DNA from: Pseudomonas putida
GTDB taxonomy: Bacteria; Pseudomonadota; Gammaproteobacteria; Pseudomonadales; Pseudomonadaceae
DNA length: 64,000 nucleotides
NCBI RefSeq assembly: GCF_028682635.1
Contig: NZ_JANHLK010000012.1
Location: 1-64,000 of the forward strand
Reading direction: 5' to 3'
Shown here: positions 1 through 8,647 of the stretch, piece by piece
Layout of the letters: each line of letters begins with the position of its first letter
Numbering within the stretch: the first letter of the stretch is position 1
Translations under genes and position numbers: made by a program
Notes under the pieces: generated by a model
The model's input: the letters and a program-made list of their open reading frames with translations, nothing else
The model's database searches: none
What the model was told of the DNA's origin: nothing

Positions 1-1808
1 CATCGCCAAAAGCTGAACCCTTCAGCGCCGCCAACGCCGTCGCGGCCGGTATCGACTTTGCCGAACTGCAGGTCGGCGCCCAGGGTTTGTTCTGGAACGA
101 GTACCGCCCGGAGGATGCCGCGTGCCGGATCTGGCACTGGCGCGATGGCGTGGCCCACTGCCTGACGCCAGCGCCGTTCAGCGTGCGCAGTCGGGTGTAC
201 GAATATGGCGGGGGCGCGTTTTGCCTGACCGGTGACGGCGTGGTGTTCGTCAATGAGGCCGATCAGCAACTGTATCGCCAATCGTTGCAAGGTGAGACGC
301 CCGAGTTGCTGACGTCTGGCGTGTGTCGATACGGCGATCTGCAGTTCGCCAATGGCCAAGTGCTGGCGGTCGAGGAAAACCGCAATGAACACCGCCTGGT
401 GGCGATCGACCTGGCGGATGGCACGCGGCATTTGCTGGCCGAAGGCGCGGACTTTTACGCCGCACCGACCTTGAGTCCCGACGGGCAACGACTGGCCTGG
501 ATCGAGTGGAGTCGCCCGGACCAGCCGTGGACCGCGACCCGCTTGATGGTCGCCCATCGCCAGGCTGATGGCAGCTACGCCAGCCCCTGCTGCGTGGCTG
601 GCGACCAATCCCAGGAGTCGCTGCAACAACCGCGCTTCGACAGTAACGGCCACTTATACTGCCTGACCGATCGCGCTGGATACTGGCAGCCTTGGGTGGA
701 ATCGGCCGATGGCCTGAAGCCGTTGCCCAGCGCCGCCGCCGACCACGGCCCGGCGCCCTGGCAACTGGGCGGCTGCACCTGGCTGCCACTGGGCGAAGGC
801 AGCTACCTGGCCAGCTGGACAGAAGGCGGTTTCGGCCGACTGGGGCTTTGCGCTACCGGGTGCGACGACTTTACCGGCGACTACAGTCGCTTCCGCCATC
901 TTGCCCTGGATAAGCAGTTCATCTACTGCATCGCGGCGTCCCCCGTCAGTTCAGCGGCGGTGATCGCCATCGATCGCCAGACCCGCCAGGTGAAGGTCCT
1001 CGCAGGCGGCATTACACCGCTACCCGCCGAGCAAATCAGTCGCCCACAAACCCTGCGCTACCCAAGCGGCTCGAGTGAAGCCCACGGCTTTTTCTACCCG
1101 GCCATGACCAGCGACGCCAAGCCGCCACTGGTGGTGTTCATCCATGGCGGCCCGACTTCGGCGTGTAATCCGATGCTCGATCCGCGCATCCAGTACTGGG
1201 CACAGCGCGGTTTCGCCGTGGCCGATCTCAACTATCGCGGCAGCAGCGGTTACGGCCGTGCCTATCGCCAGGCCTTGCATTTACGCTGGGGTGAAGTGGA
1301 TGTCGAAGACGCTTGCGCGGTGGTCAGCCATCTCGCTGATCGTGGCATGATCGACGGCGACAAAGCCTTCATTCGCGGCGGTAGCGCCGGAGGCTACACC
1401 GCGCTTTGCGCGCTGGCGTTCCACCAGGTGTTTCGTGCCGGCGCCAGTCTTTATGGGGTCAGCGACCCTGTGGCGCTGGGCCGGGCCACGCACAAGTTCG
1501 AAGGCGATTACCTGGACTGGCTGATCGGTGATCCGCAACAGGATGCCGAACGTTACGCCGCCCGCACGCCGTTACTGCATGCCAGCAACATTCACGTGCC
1601 GGTGATCTTCTTTCAAGGCGAGCTGGATGCCGTGGTGGTGCCGCAGCAGACCCGCGACATGGTCGAGGCCTTGCAGCACAACGGCATTCTGGTCGAAGCC
1701 CATTACTACGCGGATGAGCGCCACGGCTTTCGCAAAGCCGCCAACCAGGCCCACGCGCTGGAGCAGGAATGGTTGTTCTATCGACGGGTTATTGCGTCAG
1801 CAAATTGA
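1..1808 (+). CDS. S9 family serine peptidase (prolyl oligopeptidase type), 5' end outside window
   Basis: The reading frame is open from base 3, so the gene starts before the window; 601 residues are visible. The N-terminal part has the repetitive look of a beta-propeller, and the C-terminal part is an alpha/beta hydrolase. The nucleophile lies in GGSAGGY (coded near 1376-1396). The acid is probably the Asp of GELDAVVVP and the base the His of ERHGFR near the C-terminus. HGGPTS is the usual oxyanion-side motif. Family members are cytoplasmic peptidases acting on short peptides; the substrate here cannot be read from sequence. It converges on the small YqaE-type gene, with only 5 bases between the two stops. 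Confidence 0.9.
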   Translation, partial: SPKAEPFSAANAVAAGIDFAELQVGAQGLFWNEYRPEDAACRIWHWRDGVAHCLTPAPFSVRSRVYEYGGGAFCLTGDGVVFVNEADQQLYRQSLQGETPELLTSGVCRYGDLQFANGQVLAVEENRNEHRLVAIDLADGTRHLLAEGADFYAAPTLSPDGQRLAWIEWSRPDQPWTATRLMVAHRQADGSYASPCCVAGDQSQESLQQPRFDSNGHLYCLTDRAGYWQPWVESADGLKPLPSAAADHGPAPWQLGGCTWLPLGEGSYLASWTEGGFGRLGLCATGCDDFTGDYSRFRHLALDKQFIYCIAASPVSSAAVIAIDRQTRQVKVLAGGITPLPAEQISRPQTLRYPSGSSEAHGFFYPAMTSDAKPPLVVFIHGGPTSACNPMLDPRIQYWAQRGFAVADLNYRGSSGYGRAYRQALHLRWGEVDVEDACAVVSHLADRGMIDGDKAFIRGGSAGGYTALCALAFHQVFRAGASLYGVSDPVALGRATHKFEGDYLDWLIGDPQQDAERYAARTPLLHASNIHVPVIFFQGELDAVVVPQQTRDMVEALQHNGILVEAHYYADERHGFRKAANQAHALEQEWLFYRRVIASAN

Positions 1809-1813
1809 ATGGC

Positions 1814-1972
1814 TCAGCGCTTGGCGATGATGTACACCGCATGCACGATCCCGGGAATGTAGCCGCACAGCGTCAGCAGAATGTTCAGCCAGAACGCTCC
1901 GCCGAAGCCCACTTGCAGAAACACGCCCAGGGGTGGCAACAGAATGGCGATGATGATGCGGATAAAGTCCAT
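1814..1972 (-). CDS. YqaE/Pmp3 family small membrane protein
   Basis: A 52-residue hydrophobic peptide starting MDFIRIIIAILLPPLG and containing the conserved LTLCGYIPGIVHAVY segment of the Pmp3/YqaE (UPF0057) family. Two membrane-spanning helices cover almost the whole chain. The start at 1972 is chosen because GGAG lies about 8 bases upstream; a longer frame to 2002 lacks a better site. Family members are linked to membrane potential and stress, but no reaction is known. Confidence 0.9.
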   Translation of the reverse strand: MDFIRIIIAILLPPLGVFLQVGFGGAFWLNILLTLCGYIPGIVHAVYIIAKR

Positions 1973-2102
1973 GCGAGCAGCTCCTGATTGAAGGGGGCTC
2001 ACGCGAGCCCATAACCAATCGACCTGTACCGTTGGTCAGGGTTCAGCCCGATTTGCCCGGCCAGTGTATCCAGGCCATGTTTCTGAACGACGCAGCTGCC
2101 AC

Positions 2103-2142
2103 AAAAAAACGCCCCACGCCAAAAGAATCAGGCGTGGGGCGT
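2103..2142 (-). terminator. Rho-independent terminator of the aminotransferase gene
   Basis: A 12-bp stem, ACGCCCCACGCC (2109-2120) with its complement at 2131-2142, is followed on the minus strand by a T7 run (2103-2109). It lies about 40 bases after the aminotransferase stop. Confidence 0.85.
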
Positions 2143-2183
2143 GCGTTATACCGCGAGACGGTTCGGGAATTCTTGGGGCCTGC

Positions 2184-3467
2184 CTAGACGGCGATCCCTT
2201 TGCGACATTGCAACTGCGCGGTGCGCACGCGGGAGAAAGCGCGGGCCAGGCGCAGCAGCATTTCATCGATGTTGGCTTTGCTCACCGTCAGCGCCGGGGT
2301 GAAACGCAGGCAATCGGCTTGCGGCGCATCGAGCAACAGCCCTTCGTACAGCGCGGCCTTGACCACGGCGTCGGCCGAGTCGTCGGACAGGGTGAGCCCC
2401 CAGAGCAGCCCTTGTCCGCGCAGTTCGCCGTGGCCATAACGTTGGGACAAGCGCTGCAGGCCTTCGCGCAGGTGCTGGGCCATTTCCCCGACATGCTCGA
2501 GAAAACCCTTGTCCTGCACACTGTCGAGCACCGCCAGGCCGGCCGCGGTCAGCAGCGCATTGCCATGATGGGTGCCACTCATTTCGCCCGCCTCGATGCA
2601 GCAGGCGTTGCCCCGCGCCAACAGCGCCGCCACCGGCACACCACCGCCAAGCCCTTTGCCGAGCACGACGATATCTGCGCGCACGCCGTAGGACTGTTCA
2701 GCCAGCAGGCTGCCACAGCGACCGACACCGGTTTGCACTTCGTCGAAGATCAGCAGGATGCCCAGCTCGCGACACAGGCGCTCGACCCCTTTGAGGTAAT
2801 GCGCAGTGGCCGCAATCACCCCGGCTTCGCTCTGGATCGGCTCGAGCATGATCGCCACGGTCCGTTCATCCACCGCCGCGTGAAGCGCCGCGAGATCATT
2901 GAAGGGAACGCGGCTGAAGCCCGGAAGCTGCGGCTCGAAACGGTTGATCAGGGTCGAGCTGTCCGACGCCGAAATCGTCCCCAGGCTACGACCATGGCAA
3001 GCCTGGTTGGCCACGATGATCCGCGAAGCGCCGCCGCGGTGCCGCTGCCCCCATTTGCGCGCCAGCTTGATCGCCGCTTCGCACGCCTCGCTGCCGCTGT
3101 TGAGCAGGTACGCCTGATCGCTTCCAGTGTTGTCACACAGGCGCTGGGCGAGATTGAGCATGCCGCGGTTATGCAGACCGAAACCGGGATTGATCAGCGC
3201 TTGCGCCTGCGCGGTAATGGCACTGACCAGTGCCTTGGGGCTGTGGCCGAGGCTGTTGGCGCCGCCGCCCTGGGAGAAATCCAGGTACGCACGGTCCTCG
3301 CTGTCCCACAACCAGGAACCCTGGCCACGGACAAAAACCTGTTTGGGCCGATCGACACTGGGCATCAGGTACTCGCTGCAAAGATTGTCGTCCCTGGACG
3401 GGGCGCAATGGTCCGCCAGCAAATCATCGAGACTGGGCGATTGCCGACGCAGGCTGAACAGATTCAT
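2184..3467 (-). CDS. Class III PLP-dependent aminotransferase (acetylornithine aminotransferase-like)
   Basis: 427 residues, the usual length for class III (ornithine/acetylornithine) aminotransferases. Family landmarks are SGSEACEAAIKLAR (phosphate binding), FDEVQTGVGR (cofactor Asp) and VLGKGLGGG (Schiff-base Lys). The chain begins with about 25 poorly conserved residues before the canonical fold. It is not next to arginine genes; it is divergent from a LysR regulator across 169 bases, which suggests substrate-induced control by that regulator. The amino donor is unknown: acetylornithine, succinylornithine or another omega-amino acid all fit. Confidence 0.85.
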   Translation of the reverse strand: MNLFSLRRQSPSLDDLLADHCAPSRDDNLCSEYLMPSVDRPKQVFVRGQGSWLWDSEDRAYLDFSQGGGANSLGHSPKALVSAITAQAQALINPGFGLHNRGMLNLAQRLCDNTGSDQAYLLNSGSEACEAAIKLARKWGQRHRGGASRIIVANQACHGRSLGTISASDSSTLINRFEPQLPGFSRVPFNDLAALHAAVDERTVAIMLEPIQSEAGVIAATAHYLKGVERLCRELGILLIFDEVQTGVGRCGSLLAEQSYGVRADIVVLGKGLGGGVPVAALLARGNACCIEAGEMSGTHHGNALLTAAGLAVLDSVQDKGFLEHVGEMAQHLREGLQRLSQRYGHGELRGQGLLWGLTLSDDSADAVVKAALYEGLLLDAPQADCLRFTPALTVSKANIDEMLLRLARAFSRVRTAQLQCRKGIAV

Positions 3468-3636
3468 GAGTTCAACCCTCGCAGAAGGTTTTTTGCGTTA
3501 CCTATGCAAATGCCATCGAAGCAAAGGATATTCATCGCGTTCCGGGGCCCTGTAAGCCTTGTGAATGCGGTTAGACTAGGCCCAGGCAAGGCGTTGAGCC
3601 ATTTCGATTTAGCAGCATTTTTGATAAGCATTACTT

Positions 3637-4566
3637 ATGGATTTCAAGCAACTGCGTTATTTCGTCGCTGTGTATGAAGAGGGCCATGTCGGCCGGGCTG
3701 CCGAGCGCCTGTCGATTTCACAGCCGGCGCTGTCCCAACAGATCCGCCACCTCGAACAATCCCTGGATGTGAGCCTGTTCGAACGCAGCAGCAAACGCCT
3801 GTTGCCGACCCTGGCGGCCCATACGCTGTACAACCATGCCCTGCCCTTGCTCGATGGCTTGCAACGGGCACGGGAAGCACTGGGCAACTTCAAGGGGCAT
3901 GCGCTGCGCACCCTGGCCATAGGTGTGCTGCAAACCGTCCACACCAGCCTGGTGCCACAAATGCTCGAGCGGGTGCGCAAGGCGCAGCCCCATCTGGTGG
4001 TGCAGATCTATGAACTGACCGGGCTGGAAATCGAGCGACGACTGCTCAATGGCTCCCTGGACATCGGCATCGGCTACTTGCCGCCTCGCCAGCCGGGATT
4101 GCACGGGGTGATGTTGTACGAAGATGAACTGACGCTGGTCATCCCGGCCGACCATCCTTTGCGCGAATTCAAGAAAGTCTCCATGAGCCAGGCCGCCGAA
4201 TTGCCGATGCTGCTGCTGGGCGAAGAATTTCAGATACGGCAGATCTGGCAGGCGCAACTGGCCAGCCTGGGACGACGCCCGCAGGTACAGGCCGAGCTGA
4301 ACAACATGGCCGGCATTCTCGACAGCCTGCCGCACACGCGGTTGGCGACGGTGCTGCCCGGACGCTCGCAGAAAACCCACGGCAACCGGCAATTGTTGTG
4401 GAAACCCCTGAGCGAGCCGCGGGTGCCGCTGAAAGTCGGGTTGGTCTGTCGCGATGTGCAACGGCAACAGGCCTCGCTGGCCTTGCTGCGCACGTTACTG
4501 GAGGAGGTGATCAATCGGCCGGATGAGCGTTTGAACAGCCCGTCGATACTGGATGACCTGGGCTAA
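3637..4566 (+). CDS. LysR-family transcriptional regulator
   Basis: 309 residues with an N-terminal winged helix-turn-helix (residues 1-60, typical LRYFVAVYEEGHVGRAAERL then ISQPALSQQI) and a periplasmic-binding-like effector domain from about residue 90. It is transcribed away from the class III aminotransferase, the classic arrangement in which a LysR protein controls the divergent gene and itself from one intergenic region (3468-3636). The resemblance to CynR/CbbR-type members is general, so no effector can be named. Confidence 0.92.
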   Translation: MDFKQLRYFVAVYEEGHVGRAAERLSISQPALSQQIRHLEQSLDVSLFERSSKRLLPTLAAHTLYNHALPLLDGLQRAREALGNFKGHALRTLAIGVLQTVHTSLVPQMLERVRKAQPHLVVQIYELTGLEIERRLLNGSLDIGIGYLPPRQPGLHGVMLYEDELTLVIPADHPLREFKKVSMSQAAELPMLLLGEEFQIRQIWQAQLASLGRRPQVQAELNNMAGILDSLPHTRLATVLPGRSQKTHGNRQLLWKPLSEPRVPLKVGLVCRDVQRQQASLALLRTLLEEVINRPDERLNSPSILDDLG

Positions 4567-4583
4567 ACACTTTTCTCAAGGCC

Positions 4584-4611
4584 AAAGAAAACCCCGCCGA
4601 AGCGGGGCTTT
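4584..4611. terminator. Hairpin terminator, probably bidirectional
   Basis: The stem CCCCGC/GCGGGG (4592-4597 with 4602-4607) has a CGAA loop. On the minus strand it is followed by TTTTCTTT, on the plus strand by a shorter CTTT. It sits just after the LysR stop and downstream of the acyl-CoA dehydrogenase running towards it. Confidence 0.7.
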
Positions 4612-4793
4612 GCAGACTGTTTCCCTGACATCCTTTTCACTCCGCCGTCCTGGCAGAATCCTACGTGTCCGTGTTGTTACTTTGCGCTTCCTGCGCTACG
4701 TCCATGAGAAGTAGATTAGCTGTGGATCCAATTTCCGACTATGGGAGAACAGCAGCACGTCATGTAAGAGAATGCTTACATTAGGTTACATCA

Positions 4794-6572
4794 TCAGAAT
4801 TGCCCGGCATCCAGCAGGAACAACGATTCGCTACCGGCCTTCACCGACGCGCTCAACGAGTGAATACGCGGCAGCAAGCGGGCGAAATAGAAGCGTGCGG
4901 TGCCCAGTTTGCTGGCGTAGAAATCGTCCTGGGTTTCTTTGCCCAGGGCGGCCTTGGCCATCAACGCCCACATGTAGGCATAGGCCACGTAACCGAAAGT
5001 CTGCAAGTACTCGACCGACGCCGCGCCGATTTCATTCGGGTTGTTCTTCGCCCGATCCAGCAGCCACGAGGTCAGTTCGTCGAGGGTGGTCACCGCATCG
5101 TTCAGTGGCTTGGTGAATTCCGCCAGGTCCGCACTGGCGGTGGCGGTGAAGTGACGAATCTCGTCGCCGAACAGGTTGTAGAACGCACCGCCCGTGCCGA
5201 CGATCTTGCGCCCGACCAGGTCCAGCGCCTGGATGCCGTTGGTGCCTTCGTAGATCTGGGTGATGCGTACATCGCGCACCAGTTGCTCCTGGCCCCACTC
5301 GCGGATGTAACCGTGGCCGCCGAACACCTGCTGGCCGTGAACCGTGGTCTCCAGACCGAGATCGGTGAGGAACGCCTTGGCCACCGGGGTCAGCAAGGCC
5401 ACCAGGTCTTCCGCGCGTTTGCGGGTGGTGGCGTCTTCGCTGAACTTGGCGGTGTCCAGTTGCATGGCCACGTAAGTCGAGAAGGCGCGGCCGCCTTCGT
5501 TCGCGGCTTTCATGGTCAGCAGCATGCGACGCACGTCCGGGTGGACGATGATCGGATCAGCCACTTTGTCCTTGTTCTGCGCGCCGGTTGGCGAACGGCT
5601 CTGCAGACGATCACGGGCGTACTCGACGGCGTTCTGGTACGAGCGCTCGCCGGTGGCCAGGCCCTGGATGCCGACGCCCAAACGCTCGTAGTTCATCATG
5701 GTGAACATCGCCGCCAGGCCCTTGTTCGGCTCGCCGACCAGGTAACCCACGGCTTCGTCGAAGTTCATCACGCAGGTCGCGGAGGCCTGGATGCCCATCT
5801 TGTGTTCGATCGAGCCGCAGTTGGCCGGATTGCGCGCGCCCAGGCTGCCGTCGGCATTGACCATGAACTTGGGCACCAGGAACAGCGAAATGCCTTTCGG
5901 TCCGGCCGGTGCGTCCGGCAGTTTGGCCAACACCAGGTGGATGATGTTTTCGGTCAGGTCGTGTTCGCCGCCGGTGATGAAGATCTTGGTGCCGCTGACC
6001 TTGTAGGAACCGTCGGCCTGAGGCTCGGCCTTGGTGCGGATGATCCCAAGATCAGTGCCGGCATGCGGTTCGGTCAGGCACATGGAACCGGCCCAGACGC
6101 CGGCGTACATGTTCGGCAGGTAGGCGGCCTTCAGCTCTTCACTGGCGTGGGCGTTGATCGACAGGCAGGCACCCGCAGTCAGCATCGGGTACAGACCGAA
6201 CGACAGGCTGGCCGAGTTGACCATTTCTTCGACCTGGGCCGAAACGGCCTTGGGCATGCCCATGCCGCCGTAGGTCGGATCGCCACCGACACCGACCCAA
6301 CCGCCTTCAGCGTAGGTCTGGTAAGCCTGTGGGAAACCTGCCGGCGTGGTGACGGCACCGTCCGCCCAGTGGCAACCTTCTTCGTCAGCGGCACGGCTCA
6401 GGGGTGCGATGCTTTTGCTGGTGACCTTGCCGGCTTCTTCGAGAATGGCTTCGACCGTCTGCGCATCAACGGTCTCGGCCAGCGCTGGCAGCTCGGCCCA
6501 GAGTTTGGCGACCTCGAATACTTCATTGAGGACGAAGCGCATATCGCGCAGGGGCGCTTTGTAGTCAGCCAT
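4794..6572 (-). CDS. Acyl-CoA dehydrogenase (large, DmdC/FadE-like), paralogue 1
   Basis: 592 residues, longer than the classical ~380-residue acyl-CoA dehydrogenases because of a C-terminal extension domain. It opens with [19 protein letters not shown], the sequence shared by all three paralogues here. FAD/substrate motifs include MCLTEPHAGTDLG and QVFGGHGYIREWG; YEGTNGIQALDL is the family signature. The start at 6572 is supported by GCGAGG upstream and by alignment with the paralogues; a longer frame to 6698 is not. From memory of PAO1 this matches the PA0508 position, whose group oxidises fatty acyl-CoA in beta-oxidation. Chain-length preference cannot be read here. Confidence 0.92.
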   Translation of the reverse strand: MADYKAPLRDMRFVLNEVFEVAKLWAELPALAETVDAQTVEAILEEAGKVTSKSIAPLSRAADEEGCHWADGAVTTPAGFPQAYQTYAEGGWVGVGGDPTYGGMGMPKAVSAQVEEMVNSASLSFGLYPMLTAGACLSINAHASEELKAAYLPNMYAGVWAGSMCLTEPHAGTDLGIIRTKAEPQADGSYKVSGTKIFITGGEHDLTENIIHLVLAKLPDAPAGPKGISLFLVPKFMVNADGSLGARNPANCGSIEHKMGIQASATCVMNFDEAVGYLVGEPNKGLAAMFTMMNYERLGVGIQGLATGERSYQNAVEYARDRLQSRSPTGAQNKDKVADPIIVHPDVRRMLLTMKAANEGGRAFSTYVAMQLDTAKFSEDATTRKRAEDLVALLTPVAKAFLTDLGLETTVHGQQVFGGHGYIREWGQEQLVRDVRITQIYEGTNGIQALDLVGRKIVGTGGAFYNLFGDEIRHFTATASADLAEFTKPLNDAVTTLDELTSWLLDRAKNNPNEIGAASVEYLQTFGYVAYAYMWALMAKAALGKETQDDFYASKLGTARFYFARLLPRIHSLSASVKAGSESLFLLDAGQF

Positions 6573-6713
6573 GACAAACCTCGCAAGATCTAAACAGGTG
6601 AATCGTAGGAGTTGTGTTTTTCGTTGGTTCCGAGTGTAACCCAACAACTTTTGCGACACATAGGGTCGATCTATGACCGTTTTGTAATGTTTAGTCACCG
6701 ACTATTCAGTCAT

Positions 6714-6738
6714 AAAAAAGCCCGCAATTCAGCGGGCT
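6714..6738 (-). terminator. Rho-independent terminator after acyl-CoA dehydrogenase paralogue 2
   Basis: A 7-bp stem AGCCCGC/GCGGGCT (6719-6725 with 6732-6738) is followed on the minus strand by T6. It lies 26 bases past the stop of the dehydrogenase ending at 6764, so paralogues 1 and 2 are separate transcription units. Confidence 0.8.
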
Positions 6739-6763
6739 TTCCTTTGTGATTCATTTTAAAAGA

Positions 6764-8560
6764 TTAAAGCGCGAATATTTCCGCTGGCAGCTTCATCAGG
6801 CAATCACTGCCTGCCTCGATGGCTGCCCGATGAGCGGCAGTACGCGGCAGCAATCGCTTGAAGTAAAACTCGTTGGTGGCGAGCTTGCCCTGGCAATAAT
6901 CGGCATCACCGCTGCCCGAATCCAGCTGCGCCTGAGCCACCAGCGCCATGCGCAGCCACAAGTAGCCGAGGATGATGTATCCGCTGTACATCAGGTAATC
7001 CACCGACGCGGCGCCGACTTCATCCGGGTTTTTCATCGCGGCCATGCCGACCTGGGTGGTCAGTTCGCCCCACTGCTGATTGAGCGCGTTGAGTTGCGCC
7101 ACATAACCGGCCAACTGCTGATGCCCGGCGTTCGCCGCACAGAACTTGTGGACGATCTTGGTGAAGCCGCGCAGCAGCTTGCCCTGGCTGCCGAGGACTT
7201 TACGCCCGAGCAGGTCCAGCGCCTGGATGCCGTTGGTGCCTTCATAGATCGGCGCGATGCGGCAGTCACGAACCAGCTGTTCCATGCCCCATTCACGAAT
7301 GAAGCCATGACCACCGAACACCTGCATGCCATGGTTGGTCACCTCCAGCCCGGTCTCGGTCATGAAGGCTTTGCAGATCGGTGTCAGGAAGGCCAACAGG
7401 TCTTCGGCGTCCTGGCGCGCCGTTGCATCCGCGCTCAGGTGCGCCACGTCGAGCAATTGCGCAGTGAAGTAAGTCAGTGCCCGGTTGCCTTCGTTGAAGG
7501 CTTTCATGGTCAGCAACATCCGGCGCACGTCCGGATGCACGATGATCGGGTCAGCGGCTTTTTCCGGAGCCTTGGGGCCCGTCAGCGCGCGCATCTGCAA
7601 ACGGTCGTTGGCGTATTTGATCGCGCCCTGGAAACTCGCTTCGCCCAGACACAAACCCTGCATGCCAGTGCCCAGCCGCGCGTGGTTCATCATGGTGAAC
7701 ATGCAGTTGAGGCCCTTGTTCGCTTCCCCGATCAAAAAGCCCTTGGCCCCGTCGAAGTTCAGCACGCAGGTGGCCGAGGCCTTGATCCCCATCTTGTGCT
7801 CGATGGAGCCGCAGGAAACGCCATTGCGTTCGCCCGCTTCACCCTCGGCATCGGGCAGGAACTTGGGCACGATGAACAGCGAGATGCCTTTGGTCCCGGC
7901 CGGCGCATCCGGCAGTTTCGCCAGGACCAGGTGAATGATGTTGGCGCTCATGTCGTGCTCGCCGGCGGAGATGAAGATCTTGCTGCCGGAGATCGCGTAG
8001 CTGCCGTCGGCTTGAGGCACGGCGCGGGTCTTGATGATGCCCAGGTCAGTGCCGCAATGGGCCTCGGTCAGGCACATGGTGCCGGTCCATTGGCCGGCGG
8101 TGAGTTTGCTCAGGTAGGTGTGTTTCTGCTCTTGCGTGCCATGGGCGTGGATCGCCGACATGGCGCCGTGCGTCAGGCCGGGGTACATGCCCCAGGACGT
8201 GTTGCTGGAACCGACCATTTCGCTGATGACCAGCCCCAGTGAACTGGGCAGCCCCTGGCCGCCATACGCCGGATCAGCCGCCAGGCCATGCCAGCCACCC
8301 TCGACGTATTGGGCGAAAGCCTGCTTGAAACCTGCGGGCGTGGTGACCACGCCGTTGTCGAAATGGCAGCCCTCTTCGTCGCCGCTACGGTTGAGCGGCG
8401 CCAGCACGTTTTCACAGAACCGTGCGCCCTCTTCGAGGATCGCATTGATCATGTCCGGGCTGGCATCGCTGGCGCCGAGGGCGGCGTAGTTGCTGTGAAA
8501 ATCGAAAACGTGGTCGATCAGAAAGCGCATATCGCGCAAGGGGGCCTTGTAGTCGGGCAT
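6764..8560 (-). CDS. Acyl-CoA dehydrogenase (large, DmdC/FadE-like), paralogue 2
   Basis: 598 residues beginning [19 protein letters not shown]. Conserved landmarks are MCLTEAHCGTDLG, QVFGGHGFIREWG and [15 protein letters not shown], plus the C-terminal extension of this subfamily. The Met at 8560 is chosen because GGAG sits 8 bases upstream; an in-frame Met two codons earlier would be only two bases from it. It corresponds to PA0507 in the remembered PAO1 order. FAD-dependent oxidation of acyl-CoA feeding beta-oxidation is the inferred role. Confidence 0.92.
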   Translation of the reverse strand: MPDYKAPLRDMRFLIDHVFDFHSNYAALGASDASPDMINAILEEGARFCENVLAPLNRSGDEEGCHFDNGVVTTPAGFKQAFAQYVEGGWHGLAADPAYGGQGLPSSLGLVISEMVGSSNTSWGMYPGLTHGAMSAIHAHGTQEQKHTYLSKLTAGQWTGTMCLTEAHCGTDLGIIKTRAVPQADGSYAISGSKIFISAGEHDMSANIIHLVLAKLPDAPAGTKGISLFIVPKFLPDAEGEAGERNGVSCGSIEHKMGIKASATCVLNFDGAKGFLIGEANKGLNCMFTMMNHARLGTGMQGLCLGEASFQGAIKYANDRLQMRALTGPKAPEKAADPIIVHPDVRRMLLTMKAFNEGNRALTYFTAQLLDVAHLSADATARQDAEDLLAFLTPICKAFMTETGLEVTNHGMQVFGGHGFIREWGMEQLVRDCRIAPIYEGTNGIQALDLLGRKVLGSQGKLLRGFTKIVHKFCAANAGHQQLAGYVAQLNALNQQWGELTTQVGMAAMKNPDEVGAASVDYLMYSGYIILGYLWLRMALVAQAQLDSGSGDADYCQGKLATNEFYFKRLLPRTAAHRAAIEAGSDCLMKLPAEIFAL

Positions 8561-8647
8561 GGTCATTTCTCCGGCAGCAGATGAATGCAACCTACTGCCG
8601 CCGACCCGCCCTTCACAATCACAGTCCAGACGCTGAATGCGCCGTCA